Positions 45,802 through 58,818 of a stretch of DNA of 64,000 nt are shown one piece after another. The DNA comes from Dioscorea cayenensis subsp. rotundata (lineage: Eukaryota > Streptophyta > Magnoliopsida > Dioscoreales > Dioscoreaceae): contig NC_052474.1 of assembly GCF_009730915.1 (NCBI RefSeq), positions 5,057,501 through 5,121,500 on the forward strand. Reading direction: 5' to 3'. The notes under the pieces are model-generated. The model saw nothing but the letters and a program-made list of their open reading frames with translations, did no database searches and was not told the origin of the DNA. The position numbers and the translations under genes are program-made. Position 1 is the stretch's first letter; every line of letters starts with the position of its first letter.

Positions 45802-45897
45802 CACGTGGCTGTGTTTCCGCTGCATGGATGAAAGGGATTATCCACGTGTAGTTCCGTTTTGCATGCATGCATGTGCGTATAGAGTCTACTCCACGTG
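45802..45897 (-). promoter_or_regulatory. ABRE/G-box and RY motif cluster of the steroleosin pseudogene
   Basis: CACGTG occurs at 45802-45807, 45843-45848 and 45892-45897. An RY-type CATGCATGCATG lies at 45862-45873, 110-210 bp upstream of the ATG at 45690. ABREs (bZIP/ABI5 class) and RY elements (B3 factors such as ABI3/FUS3) together are the classical seed-maturation promoter signature, matching an oil-body protein gene. The link to expression is inferred. Confidence 0.7.
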
Positions 45898-45899
45898 TA

Positions 45900-47060
45900 A
45901 ATTAACCCCAATTTTGTTTTGGAAATGAGAGTATATCTATCTGTCTAGTTCCCATCTGATAGATGAATTCAGTGTGATTCTAGTTAGTAAGCCACGTAAT
46001 GGATTTTAGATTTTTTTTTTTTTCTCTATGATTACTTTCATAAATATATTTATGGATGCGTAGGCCTCTCACCGGAGTGGTTGCACCAAAAAATGTATAT
46101 AAATTTATAGCAATATATGAATATACCTTTCTCTAAACGTGACCACTTTGGGCTATTTTGTATTTATTATATTTGAAATTTTCTTTTATAACCCTCAGTT
46201 TTGAGTTGAAAAGTATTTAAATTACTTTTTATGAAATTATTAAACTTCAACATACGGACGGCATGTCCTATTATATATATATATAGATATCATGTGGCAG
46301 GTTGCAAAATTTTTTTGGGGAAAAGGAGCGGGGCGAACTCACTAGAGATCTCAGGGATATGCACAAGTCTCGGTGAAACAAGTGGGGACGGGGCCATGCT
46401 CACGTGGGCGCTAGAACCACTCGTACACAATCACTATTTACAACTCTCAGAAATATACCCTCAGCCGAGAATCAAACTCTCACCACTTGGTGAGAGATCT
46501 ATCGATGACCCGTATACCAATAGACCCGAAGGCCATTGGCTACAAGTTACAAAATTGATTGAGACTTGAGAGGAAACTACAAAGTTTTTTTTTTTTTGGG
46601 TATTATATCCATGTCTTCTTAATTGTTACCAACGTCCTTTTTGTACTCTTAAATATTATGACATGATATGATTTTAAGCCTATGAGTTATGGGATTGAGT
46701 TTTATAAATAATTAAACTTGTCAAACCGTTAAGACATTAATTAAAAAATTACATGACAATGATATATACATTCATCTTTAATACATATATAGCTGATGTT
46801 TTTTTTTTTTGTTGGAATTAATTCATATGAATTCATACAAAGCACACCATCTATAATCTTAAGTAATCATTTGTACCAATCTTACTTATAAATCGAAAAA
46901 AAAACATGATTCTTATAAATTAAAACCATTCACACTGACACTGCCAACACATCCTTAATTAATTCCTTGCGTCTATCTTAAATTCCAACCTAGCTATCCG
47001 CTGCTCATTAATAACTCCATCAGACAAGAACATTAATGCATAAAAAAATAAAATAAAAAG
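45900..47060. other. Intergenic spacer with a GC-richer island
   Basis: Mostly AT-rich. 46300-46560 is GC-richer, with phrases such as ACCACTTGGTGAGAGATCTA and ACCCGTATACCAATAGACCC, and an open frame of 112 residues without a known domain. It looks like an inserted dispersed repeat but I could not define its ends. Confidence 0.35.
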
Positions 47061-47068
47061 TAATAATA

Positions 47069-47388
47069 CTCTCTCCGTACTTTTTTTTACCTGTCATATT
47101 TACTTAATTTATAACAATTAAAAAAAATTATTTAAAACTAATTAGTTACTTATATTTTATAAAAAATTTCATTACTTTTTAAAATTACTCCTATGGAAAA
47201 TCTCACTAATTGAATATATAATTTAATGCTTAATTAATTGTGATTTATTAAAAATTGTACAAATACATTAAATTAAAGGATAAATTTAACAAAAAAAATA
47301 TTTAATACTGCACAAAATTTTTAATATGATAAATAAAAAAATAAAAAATAGCTCTAAAATGTGACAACTAAAAAAACAAACAGGGGAT
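47069..47388. mobile_element. Stowaway/mariner-like MITE
   Basis: The left end CTCTCTCCGTAC followed by TTTTTTTTACCTGTCATATT pairs imperfectly with the reverse complement of the right end (TCCCCTGTTTG then TTTTTTTAGTTGTCACATTT). TA dinucleotides lie just outside both ends. It is about 320 bp, AT-rich and non-coding. Size, TIR start (CTCYCTCCGT) and TA target fit Stowaway elements, which are moved in trans by mariner transposases. Confidence 0.6.
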
Positions 47389-47730
47389 TATAATTATATA
47401 CGTATACTCTACTACACATGGCCAAATATAAAAGACATGAGAACACATTAATGCCAAAACAAAAAACCCATTCTCAAGTGGTTGGTTTCCATCCATTGCG
47501 CACTCCTACCAACCACCTACTCAGCATTAAACACTCATAAAGCAGACAGCCTTTCAAAGCCACTTGTGCCCAAAACCTTATCAACCTTTTCCACAGCCCA
47601 ATTCAATGCCTTCATAAATCCATCTCTTCCCTTCTTATACTTATAAAAACAAACAAACAAACTCCCATCTCTTTTAAAGTTGAAAGAGTATAGTAGTTAT
47701 CTTTACTGATAGAATATCACAATTAATCAA

Positions 47731-48163
47731 ATGGCTTCTTCTTCTTCCTGTTCTTCTTGTTTGTTTAGAGCTTTGTTTTTGATGATGATGTGCATGGGGG
47801 TGGTGATGAGTGATGACCCATTGGCAACAAAGTGTTCTAATGATTTCCAAAAGTTGATGGGGTGTTTGGAATATGCGACTGCGAAGAAGGATACACCGAG
47901 CGAGGATTGTTGTAGTTCGGTGACGGACATAAAAGGGAAAGAACCGGTTTGTTTGTGTTTTATTATTCAGCAAACGCATAGTGGCTCGCAGTCGGTCACG
48001 TCACTTGGACTTCAGTTTGGCAGGCTCCTGCAGCTCCCTGCTGCTTGTAAACTTGCCAATGCTTCTCTCTCTGACTGCCCTAGTATGTCATCTTTATTTT
48101 TAACTTTTTTTCTATCATTTGATTTCATGCATGATATATAAGAGTTTTGGTATATGTTAGAAA

Positions 48164-48194
<31 letters not shown>

Positions 48195-48368
48195 CTTGTC
48201 ACCTTGTCAGAATACATATATACTTAGATGTGTATATGTCTTCGAGTTGCAGTTAATCTAGACAGATTTATGGTTTTTAAAATAAGAGGTGAATAAACCA
48301 CTCTTATTAGAGTATTTATAGTGGTTTAGATTGATTTTAATTTTTTTTTAAAATATGTGTGAAAGTAT

Positions 48369-48399
<31 letters not shown>

Positions 48400-49687
48400 C
48401 GAGTTTATAGGAAAAAATGCTTTTAAGAGTTACAAAGACACCTAGAGCTATATATATATATATATATTTTGGATCAAAGTGGTTTTATTTTATTTTTTTC
48501 TAATGCAAAGAATTAGATTTTTTTTATACAATTTCATTTATTTTTAAAAATATTAACGTAGAAAGGCAATTGAACTTAGATTTTTAAATTTATGGAGATT
48601 CTATAGTAAGCTATGTTTGGATATATATGAAAATAAATGCTTAATTTATGTTGTTCAGTCATTTTCCTGTCGAGTTTTTTTTTGTTGTTTAAAAAAATTT
48701 AGATTTTTTCGAGCCTTGTTAGCGTGATGAATAAATAATATTGTAAATAGAAATTTGTTAATTTTTTTTTAAAAAAATTGGATTTATATTTTTTTTTAAA
48801 AATATAAAATTTATTAATTTTTATAAAATAATTATTTAAAAAATATATGTGGATGATGTTCTTTTAAAAATATTTATCTTGTGAGTTATGTTAAAAACGA
48901 TAAAAGATTTATAATCCAATGGTATTAATTAGCCTCACTATAACAAAGGATATATAAAGATTTAAGAGTTTGAATTCAACTCTCACCAAACACGGTGATA
49001 GTAATGGGTCATGAGTTATGGGTGCAGATTTATAGCTCAAATCCTGTGTCACAGATAAGGGCACAGTATTAAATATCAAACTTTTGATTTGTGTGTAGTC
49101 ATACATACTTTTTAATTTTTTTTTATAAATAAATAAAAATACCCAAAAATACCCTTATTAATGGTTAACTGATAAAAATAGAATTAAAGGTTTTTTTTTG
49201 GTTGAAAAGCTTGATTTAGTGGTCTCATACATCGTAAACAATAAAGTTCAGAGTGGGGATTCTTTGCAAAAAAAGGAAAATAATGGTATATGATCTATAA
49301 ATATTGATATAGTGTAAACTTATAACTGTGTATGATGTAGGTCTGTTTATCAATGTTTTGTTCTCATCAATGTTTTCTCTTTGTTATAACAGAGCTTCTA
49401 AAGCTATCTCCAAACTCAACAGACGCTGCTATCTTCACCAATGCCACCAAAGGTCAATAATGCTATCTTTTATTAATTATTAATAGCTAAATAGAATTGA
49501 AGTGATTGTGCATTACTTAATGGTGGTTATTTTGGATGCTTTTAATGATGTGTGTGCAGCTTCCAGTTCAACCAGTAGTTCCACAAGTGCAGTCCCAGCC
49601 TCATCCGCAGGAATCATAGATCACATCCTGCTTGTTGTTGCTTTGGTCACTGTTGTGGCCTCCTCTATGCTTTTGTCCATCTTATGA
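47731..49687 (+). CDS. GPI-anchored non-specific lipid transfer protein (LTPG / xylogen-like)
   Basis: Three exons: 47731-48082, 49393-49452 and 49560-49687, giving 179 residues with matching phases. Residues 1-27 form a signal peptide with a hydrophobic LFRALFLMMM core. The eight-cysteine motif is complete: C35, C45, C60-C61, C74-x-C76, C106 and C116. It folds into a four-helix pocket that binds lipids. After it come an Asn-x-Ser/Thr-bearing linker and a Ser/Thr-rich stretch, then a hydrophobic C-terminus (LLVVALVTVVASSMLLSIL), the signal replaced by a GPI anchor. Family members sit on the outer plasma membrane and cell wall and help export cuticular wax, cutin or suberin lipids. A TATAAAA motif lies about 90 bp upstream of the ATG. 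The ~1.3 kb first intron is unusually rich in (TA)n. Confidence 0.93.
48167..48470. repeat. Three (TA)n arrays in the LTPG intron
   Basis: TA runs at about 48167-48190, 48371-48398 and 48451-48468, read directly in intron 1. Confidence 0.85.
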
Positions 49688-50285
49688 GTGGTGTTTTAGT
49701 TATCTGCTATTCTGGACCATTGTTTTCATTTTAAATTTGGATTAGTTTTTTTGTTGCTATCAAGAGGTTTTATGTTTACAATGCAGAATGCATCGAGTAT
49801 GTTAAATTATTTCTGCATTTGATCACCAGATTTGTGTCTTGCAAATTTTCAGGTTGTTTCTTGAGCATCCTTATTTTCCCCTTCAGTTAGTTCAGTTATA
49901 ATCAAACCAAATGGTGTCTTGTTTGCTATTTCTACTCTGTAACTCTTGTAATCCTATTCCTTACATTCATCACTACTGGACCTGGAGGTCTTATTTAACT
50001 GTCTCCTTGTTAAGTTAGACTATGGTTCTTTGTTTTTTCTCATTTTGACTTGTAAGATTACTCTTCTTTTAAACAAAATTGTGGTTATTTATTAAAAAAA
50101 CTTAATGAAACTGAATTTTCCAATGGCCAATCTTTCGGTTTGGTAACTGAACAGAGGTCTTAAAAATCAAATAATCAAACCAGAGCTTTTCTAAATACAA
50201 TCAAACCGCTCAAACTTTAATTGCTATTTTTTTTTTGTTTGGGACAATGGCGACAAGGGTCGCGCTCCAAGAAATCGTCAAAGAG

Positions 50286-50320
<35 letters not shown>

Positions 50321-50534
50321 GCGGAGCCAGAAACTATAAAGTAGGGGGCGATTTTTTTTTTAAATTCAATTAATAAAATTTTTTAAATTTTATTTATAAG
50401 TTAATTTATAGTTTAAATTATAAAAATTAGTTGTTAAATAATAAATTTTGAAAAAAATTCTACTTAAAAATATAATTTTATATATTATATAAATTAATTT
50501 GTGAAAATCAAAAATTAAAACATAGATTTTAAAA

Positions 50535-50801
50535 TATATATATAGATAAAGTAATAGATTAAAAAATAAATTTTTGTAAATATATTTTTAAAAAATTATT
50601 ATGTTTTAGATAATAAGGATTAATTTGTATAAAATTTGATTTTTTTAAAATAAAAATAAAACTCGAGAGAGTGAAACAGATATCTAGATAAAGCAATAGA
50701 TTAAAGAATAAATTTTTGTAAATAAATTTTTAAAAATTATTATATTTTAGATAATAAGGATTAATTTGTATAAATTTGATTTTTTAAAATAAAAATAAAA
50801 T

Positions 50802-50802
<1 letters not shown>
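50535..50802 (+). repeat. ~145 bp direct duplication
   Basis: The segment from AGATAAAGTAATAGATTAAA (about 50545) to about 50663 recurs from AGATAAAGCAATAGATTAAA (about 50693) to about 50802. Both include TTAGATAATAAGGATTAATT. Confidence 0.8.

Positions 50803-50843
<41 letters not shown>
50802..50843 (+). repeat. (GA)n microsatellite
   Basis: About 20 GA units with one interruption, read directly. Confidence 0.93.
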
Positions 50844-50847
<4 letters not shown>

Positions 50848-51459
50848 GTTTCGCTAGGGAAGAGAGGGGTTCACCCTCTTCCTCCGTCCCTGAGTAAAAA
50901 GGGAGAGAGGGGGGAAGAGGGGTCCGCCGGCGATAGTGGGGGCGACCGCCCCCTGCCCCCCCCTCTCCCTATATATATTAACTATAGTGGTTTAACATAT
51001 TATATGGTCGAGTTAATATGAGGGACAATAACAAACAGTCATGTACACTTAAAATGATATATCAGGGACATAACTACACAATAATAAATTTGTCCTGTAA
51101 CATTGGAGGGTGAGAGACTATGACTACTCCTGAGAGGGATCATTGAATAGTATTTTTACAATATTAATTGTTTAATATATATATATATATATACAGATTG
51201 ATTTTCATTTCTACGGTGGATTCGGCCCCAAAAAAATGTTATTTTAAATATTAATTTATTAAAACAAGATATAAATATCATATTATTTTTTTCTGTTTAA
51301 AAAATTGAATTGAAATATACATAGTTATTAAATACAAGGGTGGTGATTAGGTCCATGGGCCTTACGTGACCCAGGCCACTTATTTATCAACGCTAACAGC
51401 CCACGATCATTATCCAAATACTTCACTGCGTTAGACCCCAAACTAGCGCAGCTTCATCA

Positions 51460-54400
51460 ATGGCGGAGCAGGAGACCGCTGCTGATCCCATCTTGGCCCC
51501 TTCTTCTTCTCCTTCGGCCCTCTCCGTGAGAACCACGAAACCCGGAACGAAGCGCCTCCTGGTAACGCTCTCAATCCTCCTCTCCGGACTTGTGTTTCTT
51601 CCCATCTTCTACAAATCCACAGAGATCTATCGTTCGCCGCTCCCCTTCTCCTCCATCTCCTTCCTCTCTTCTCACCTTCACTCCCTACGTCCTCCGATCC
51701 CGACTCTTCTCCACGTCCTCTTCCTCCGTTCCCATCCGATCGATTCCACCGATTCTCATCGCATCAGCGATCTCATCACACTCGACCTTCAGTCCAGAAC
51801 CAAGAGCCAAGTGTCTGTCTCTATCTCTGCTCATTCGGGCGAAGGGCTTGAAAGTCTGGATCTTTCCGATGACGAAGCAATGGATGCCTTTCTGCTGGGG
51901 ATGGTGGATGCGAGTGTTTACACGGTTGTGGTGGTCGAGAGGGCGGTGAAGGGGAATGCGAAGGTTGTGGTAGGGAAGCATAGGCACGCGTGGGTTGTGG
52001 GCTTGGTGGAGGATAGTGAGGTGGCGAGGGTGATTGCCGGTGTTTTCTGGAAGTATTTTGTTAACGGAGGGAGGGAGGATGGGGAAATGGTGGGTGGTGA
52101 GGAAGGGGACGCATTGCCGGTTGGGTCAGATGGTAGCCTTGTGCTTTCATTTAGCTTGTTGAATGCTGATCCTAGTGATGGGGTTTATGATTGGTAAGAG
52201 TTCATTGCTTTTGTCCTTTTCATGTCTTTGGCTTCTTGATATGATGATTTAATGAACTTTGTTGATAATGCTTGTACATTATTTTGTTTTGCCTGTTCAT
52301 TTATTCATCTGTAGATTGTGGTAGTACTTTGCATATGTGGTGGTACCGGTAGAAATTGTTCAAGTGTTTGTTTGTCTGGGTGAGTTAGTTAATGAATGCA
52401 GGTGTTGATGGATTGCTCAATTATGGTGTGGGTTATTTGCGATAAGAGATGATGCGCCAATATAAAGCTGTTATACTTGTTCTTTATACCACATTAAGAA
52501 CTGGATGAGATAAATTATGTTGTGATCTTTTGTGTTGAGAAATTCAAAGTTTAAAACATTTGAATGTTATTTATCATATTCCCAGGAATATCCAGAAGGC
52601 AGATAGAGTATTGGCTCCCATACTGGAGTCACTGGCACCTATTGCAAATATCACTGTGGAAAGTCAGGTTGTATTCTTGTCTTCATTCTTAACTGTGTAC
52701 ACTTGGAAGTATTTTAGTTTAGTTACCTGTTTTATCTTCAGTTGTCATATATGAGAAATATCATTTTTTTCTGATTCTACATTGTTAATTTGCAGGTTCT
52801 ATACCATGCTCCTAAGTCATCAATTTCTAATTGGGATGACAGTTTGCGTGGCTACGCCTTAAGCACAAGTGCTCTTCCTTTCTTTGTATGTTCCATATCC
52901 TCCTATTAAGTTATTGGTGCTGTATTACGATATTATTTTCTGAACATGTTAAACCAAGACAATAAATACCTAAATGTTTGAGTTGTCTGATCTAGCAATG
53001 GAGATACTGTTAATTGCAGCTTGTCTCAAGCATTCTGTCTTGTCCTTTCCAATGGACATGGCTGTAGCCTCCGCCCTCGCCCCAGGATGACAGAGATTGC
53101 TTCCATGGCCCTAGTGGAATTCTATGCATTTCATGTAGTAGACATTTGAGTTTTCTTTGGTCTAATGAAATTTTTTTTTGAGCATGTCTAATTTTTCAAT
53201 TTCTTAAGGCAAAATTTTCATTTGTTCTTTTTACCGGTCTATTTTATCCTTGACTCATATTTCAGAATAAAACCATAATTAACGTTAGTAGACTTCAGAG
53301 TGTTACTGACAGCTAAATGTGATTATTTGTTATTGGGATTTTTTTTATCTGTATGCTAACAATTGTTGGAAATTAACAGGTAAATTCAAATGAGTGGCAT
53401 TTAGATACATCTATTGCTGCTCCAGGAAGATCAAAGGTTCTACAATTTGTGGTGTATATTCTTTCATCTGAAATTCTCCATCATAATTCATTGCTCTAGT
53501 TATATCTATAATCATTTGGGTACTGCTTGATTTTTTCAATGATATTTATATCCCAAGGTTAAACTCTATAATCATTTGAAGTTTAATAGGTTAAGGATTA
53601 TGAACTTTTATCAGCTCTTATGTTACACCAATCCTCTCTTAATGTGTTTTGAACTCTATACTTTTGTGAAACCTAGTCTCTATGTGCTGGAACATTAAAA
53701 TGGAAAACTTCCATTTATATAGTTGACTAAGTGAATAGATTATTTAGTGGTGATGAATAAATTTGATGATGGCACCATGCACTTGAAAGTACTTTCTGTA
53801 AGAAGACTATTTATCTGAAGCAGAATGTTTCCATCCACAAGGGACAGATACTGAGATGGTTGTTTTACCAGTATTTCTACAATTGCTTTGAACTGGTTTT
53901 ATGAATTAATTGTAAAGAATGGGCATTTCATTTATAGCCTCTACAGCCAAATATTGACGTTTACTTTTTGTGTCCCTAGCTATGTTCCCTCCGCAACAGA
54001 ATGGCCTCTTGTGTTACAATTTCCAAATGGAGAGACTTCTCAGACCAATAGTTTTGTATCTCCGGTTAGTTAAGTGGTTTGTAAATTCTAAAATCTTTTG
54101 ACTGATTTTTTTTTTTTATTTACAGAGCTTCAGCTTTTGTTCTTTATAGATGTGGGGAGGAGTAGTTGTTTGGAACCCACCAGAGAGTTCTAGAAATGTG
54201 CAAAAGCCTCATTTTGGCAAACACATAATTTCAACTGAGGTATAAATAATAGTTTCATTTTGCCAATAAAATCTTGTGCCTTTTCTAGTTCTGTTGTCCA
54301 TACACATTTTTCGCGATTAAAGTTTCAATGTTTTCCATTGTTTTTTGATAGGCATAAATAAAATAAATCCCATCTTAATGCAAAGAATATAGCCATGAAA

Positions 54401-57400
54401 TTATTTCCATAAAAGCATTAAGTCTAAGATAATAACTAAAGATAACAAACAACTAATAAATTAAATCAATATAAACTCTAGGATAAGATAATATTCTGAG
54501 ATAAAACCTCAACTATTAGATAATCAACATTTTCTACCAATTTTCTTCCTTCGCTAATTAGAACTGGTGAAGTTTATAGAATGGCTTTTCTATGTAATAG
54601 GTTTTGCACAACTAAAATTTTGTTCAGATAAGATAAAGAATTGGAATTGCATCATCACTTGTCTGTAGTGTTCTTAATCCCAAAAGTAGTCAAGAGGAAA
54701 TAGTCAAGCTCTCTATGTTAGGAAAAGACATTTTTGATAGTATTGATACCAATTGATTCATTTCATTAAAAGCAGATATTGGGAAACAAATTTTTTTGTG
54801 AAGTGCTTCTGTTAATTGGTAGTGCCTGATTTCATGACAAAAGAATTGTTTAGAATATTGCTTAACTGACTTGCATTCATTTGGTGCAGGATCTTCAAAA
54901 AATATTTCAAGTTTTTGTAGGGCAACTTCGAGTTTTATTTGGTCTTAGATCCAATAATCTTGATGATGCTGAGATAGGCGTGACAAAATTTTTAGCTACT
55001 CCAAAGGGCTTTACGGCATGGTAAAGGTTTCTGTTCACCTTTGGTTTTTACGGTGCAATAAAATGTTCATAATTTTAAAGAACACGTTATGATAGATGCT
55101 TAGGTGCAGAAAGTCTGTTGGGTAATAACCTTACTAATGACAAAATAAATTATCTTTGCTTAATTTGCCAACCTAGGCATCTTGCTCCACCTTTCACATG
55201 GTGCTACTAGAGCACTGTTTTTTTTTTTTTACAAGCTCCACCCAACCTCCTATCTCCTTAAGGTTTCTTGCAACACCAAGTAACCCGCTTCTTCCTAGGA
55301 TTGGATCGTCCTTGCTGGCTTGAAGACCTCTGTTCTCTGAGGAATTTCTACTTTTGATTGTTGTTTTTTCTTTTTTTGAGCTTTGTGCTCTTTTGTTCAA
55401 AATAAATAAATAAATAAATAAATAAAAATCTGGAGACAATTCTATTTCTAATTAGGTCACTGCTGCTGGTACTTTCTTCACAATGTACCTTACTCCCTTA
55501 ATCTTAACTCTACAAACATCATCTTTAATACCTGAATTCCCAGTTTGTAGTTCAGTTGATATTTTGGGTTGTTAGGTAACTTAGGTTCCATTGGACATCC
55601 TTTTCACATTCATTCTCCTAACCCCATGCCAAGGCACAGAGACCTTTTATTCATCCATCTTACATTGAACCACCTTATCACTGAACAGTGAACAGTTGAG
55701 AATATCCTGAGCATCTATCTTTATGAAGAGTTGATTAATAAGTGCAGTGAAAAGGAAATGCAGTGATGAATACTACCATTTGTATTTGTATTGCACTATT
55801 ACTGACAAAATTGTCTTTTATTTGATCACTTAGCATGTATTTATGGCTGTGAGAAGAAAAGGAGCTAGAGCTGACTGAAGGGAGTAAAAAGTGAATTGTG
55901 CAGCATCTTTTTCTGTGAACAACTTATTTGATGATTTAGGTGTAGGTCCATGCTTGTAAGAGAATGATTTTATAAATGATCAATTTTAATTTATTTATAC
56001 CATCTCAGAGCTTTGATCCTTTACATACCCAGATTTCTTTTGTATGAATAGCATGAATTATATCGATTTTGATCACTCTGCCTTTTTAAACAAAAGTAAG
56101 ATAATAGTGAGTATAGGTATTTCACCATTTGTTGTTTGGATGCTGAGTAGCTACGTAATAGCTTGCTATTTCCATTCTTCAGGGAGTTGGATGTGCTACA
56201 TAGACGCCATACATATCTGAATCTACTTTCATGTGCCTCTACACTTGATTCTCTTTCGAAACTGGTAGTTATTCTGTTTCTCAACTCACTCTGCAACAAT
56301 TGTTATGATTAAGTATTAGACTATTAGTTGATCACTTTGTTCCAATTTCCGGGTTGTAACTGATGCTATCCTACAGGTTAAGTCACTTCCAAGGATGATA
56401 ATCATGGATGAAATTGGAAAACAGGTATGATGCTGAGGACACTAACTGCTCCTTGTAACTTCAGAGAAGCATATACATAATACATGGCATGCCTTTGGAT
56501 GCTAATGATTTCATAAGCAAATTAATTACTTTTCTCATTCCACCTTATTTGAACCCCATACTTCAATATCAACTGGCTATGATTACACCAATCTAACTTT
56601 CTCTGAAGCTTTTTGTAGGTTTAGAGAATTCTGTAATAATAAACTCACACTTTTGCTTAACAGGCAATGTATGCTTGTGCGTAATGTATAGTGCGTATTT
56701 CCAAATAAGTCTGAAACTTTTTAGCATCCAAACAGATCTTCTTCAGCTCCATAAGGATTGTTATGTCTGAGGTTTTTTTTTTTCCTCTTTGCGTTTACAT
56801 TTTATGATTTTTTTAACTATTTCAAATTAGTAGATGGGCTATGGTAGTTAAGAATATTAACTTGTAACTTTCTTTGATTATTGCACTTTGAATACCATCC
56901 CATCTAGAGACATAATCACTTTTAAATTGTCCCAACTAACACTGTTCATTCAGGTTAAGCTTTCAGTTGAGGTTGCAAGTCTAGCTCAAAACTACGTCTC
57001 TCATAAGATATACAATGCTTCAGCTGGTACTTGTTATAAGATATCCAACACAATATTACATATATATATATATTGTTCAAACACTACTGAGGTGCATCTT
57101 CACTAATTCTTTCTTCTCTGTGCACATTAGTTTCATCTAGAAATGCGAGGGCTTTAGCAGAGGATGCCTTTTACCATCCATCTATCATGTCAATCAGTTA
57201 TTCCTCCTTCGAGCACACCATTGCAATTTACATGGTTAGTACATTCCTTAACAAACAGCTACCATTCTTTCATATGAATCCATAATGTTCCTACCTTACT
57301 TTCTTGGCAATTTGATGCTCTGACAGCCATTTTTCGTGCCGGTGTCATTGCAAGTGCTCATAGCGGCAAAGAAAGAGCTGACGAGATATAAGAGGGAGCG

Positions 57401-57428
57401 AGCAAAATATTTAGCGTCTATCGCCTAA
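51460..57428 (+). CDS. PIGS: PIG-S, GPI transamidase complex subunit
   Basis: Twelve exons with GT-AG junctions and matching phases: 51460-52193, 52586-52667, 52796-52885, 53380-53453, 53980-54064, 54150-54239, 54890-55020, 56183-56264, 56377-56424, 56954-57026, 57131-57234 and 57327-57428. They give 564 residues. PIG-S is a subunit of the ER-membrane GPI transamidase (with PIG-K, GAA1, PIG-T and PIG-U), which swaps the C-terminal peptide of precursors for a GPI anchor. A membrane segment lies at about 33-51 (LLVTLSILLSGLVFLPIFY) and another near the C-terminus at about 524-545. The large part between is lumenal. Conserved PIG-S blocks are DGVYDW, VLYHAPKSS, NSFVSPMWGGVVVWNP, VFVGQLRVLFGL and AEDAFYHPSIMS. 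The TGG (Trp) codons split across introns 1 and 7 read correctly after joining. Length fits plant PIG-S. Confidence 0.94.
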
Positions 57429-57429
57429 C

Positions 57430-58760
57430 TGGTCCGATGTTTCTTATTTATTCGGGTCACTCTTTTCTAATCAGGTCCATGTTTCGGATACATCGCACAT
57501 AATTGATATTTTAGGATTTCATCACCGTATGTTAGACGATGTTGTATCCGTAACTTAGATGCAATTGATTTATTGGTATTATTCAGATCCGATCAGAGAT
57601 TTTAAGCTTATCGGACATACATTGTCTTTTCCTCACCTTGAACTTGAATTATGGCACTCTTGCGTCTCTTGCATCTCAACCATTTGGTTTGCTTCAGAGG
57701 CTCTCTCTTGCAAGCCTGTCTGCACCTAATTTTGGGATTAAAATAAACCACTTTTGTTTCCAAGGGGACCAGAATTAATTAAAAAAATATGTAGTTTATT
57801 TAGTAAAAGGAAAATGTATATTTTCAAATAATAAATAATAGTTGGTTACACTATGTGAAAGTCACAACCTTATAAAACTAATATATAAATTAGGAAAATT
57901 TGAAATTGGGAGGCAGAAGTTAGGCAATTTGATCAGGCATTTAAGGCTGATGAACAAATTAAACTTATATGTTAAAATAAATTAAACAAAATAAATAACA
58001 ATTTTTTAGAACTTTGATTAAAAAATAATTACTTTTCAATCTCTGACTTATATCAAAATGTTACCAAAATTTTAAAATTAATGTGCCAACATACACAATT
58101 ATATAAACAAATTTTATTAAAACTATATTTTGATATAACTTTGGACTCAAATGGCATTAGTTTGAGTTGATAAGATCTAAATGATATCATATTATCATTT
58201 TATTACAAAAGAGGTGTAAGTCTTGGATAATTTTGTGGTAAGCATTATCAATTATTTTAAGTTATAAAAAAAATATTAATTATGAATATTAATTTTAAAT
58301 ATAATACATAAAAATGGGACATATTGGACTATAGCGATTGAGAGATCATTTTTACCTTCTATCTATTCGCACATCTTTTCTATTTTCCATAGATAACACT
58401 ATTATATGTTCATCATTATTAAAAATATAATTTATTAAATAAGTACAGAAGTGTAATTCTGGAAAGGAGAATGAGAGGTATTGCTTACACAATTACTAAA
58501 AAAAAATGTGGGACCATAATATAAATTATAATCCAGAGACTCGAACTAATCATTGGTTTTTTACTTAAATAAAAATTTATCCTAAAATGAAACTATAAAA
58601 ATAAAGTTATCATATTCACTATTGTATTGTATATATTTTTGTTTTAGAATTTAATCTTAACCTTAAAAAAAAAAAAATTAATAACAGAACTAGGGTAGAA
58701 CCTCTTTCCGTGTTCGAAAATAGCCACGTCAGGTCAGGTAGGTATCCAATTTACGAAAAG
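57430..58760. other. Intergenic spacer, no gene seen
   Basis: 3' flank of PIG-S, then AT-rich sequence up to the TBC gene. No coding frame or RNA gene seen. Confidence 0.5.
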
Positions 58761-58818
58761 ACCCTTTGTTCTCGTCGTTGGAACTTATAAAAACGGGCCT
58801 GACACTTGAACATCGGCG

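Larger units (their letters stand above)
49690..51455. other. Intergenic spacer with inserted repeat sequence
   Basis: 3' flank of LTPG followed by a likely transposable-element remnant starting GTGGCGGAGCCAG near 50319, a phrase common in plant interspersed repeats. It contains a direct duplication and ends in a C/G-rich stretch near 50880-50975. No gene is seen before the PIG-S start. Confidence 0.45.

Noticed and set aside
29854-49687. Biosynthetic gene cluster for surface lipids (BAHD, steroleosin, LTPG)
   Set aside because: The genes are separated by unrelated genes and kilobases of retroelements, and one of the three is dead; proximity alone does not support a cluster.
51685-51987. Minus-strand frame opposite PIG-S exon 1
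   Set aside because: Shadow of a C-rich exon; the plus-strand exon has conserved PIG-S blocks.
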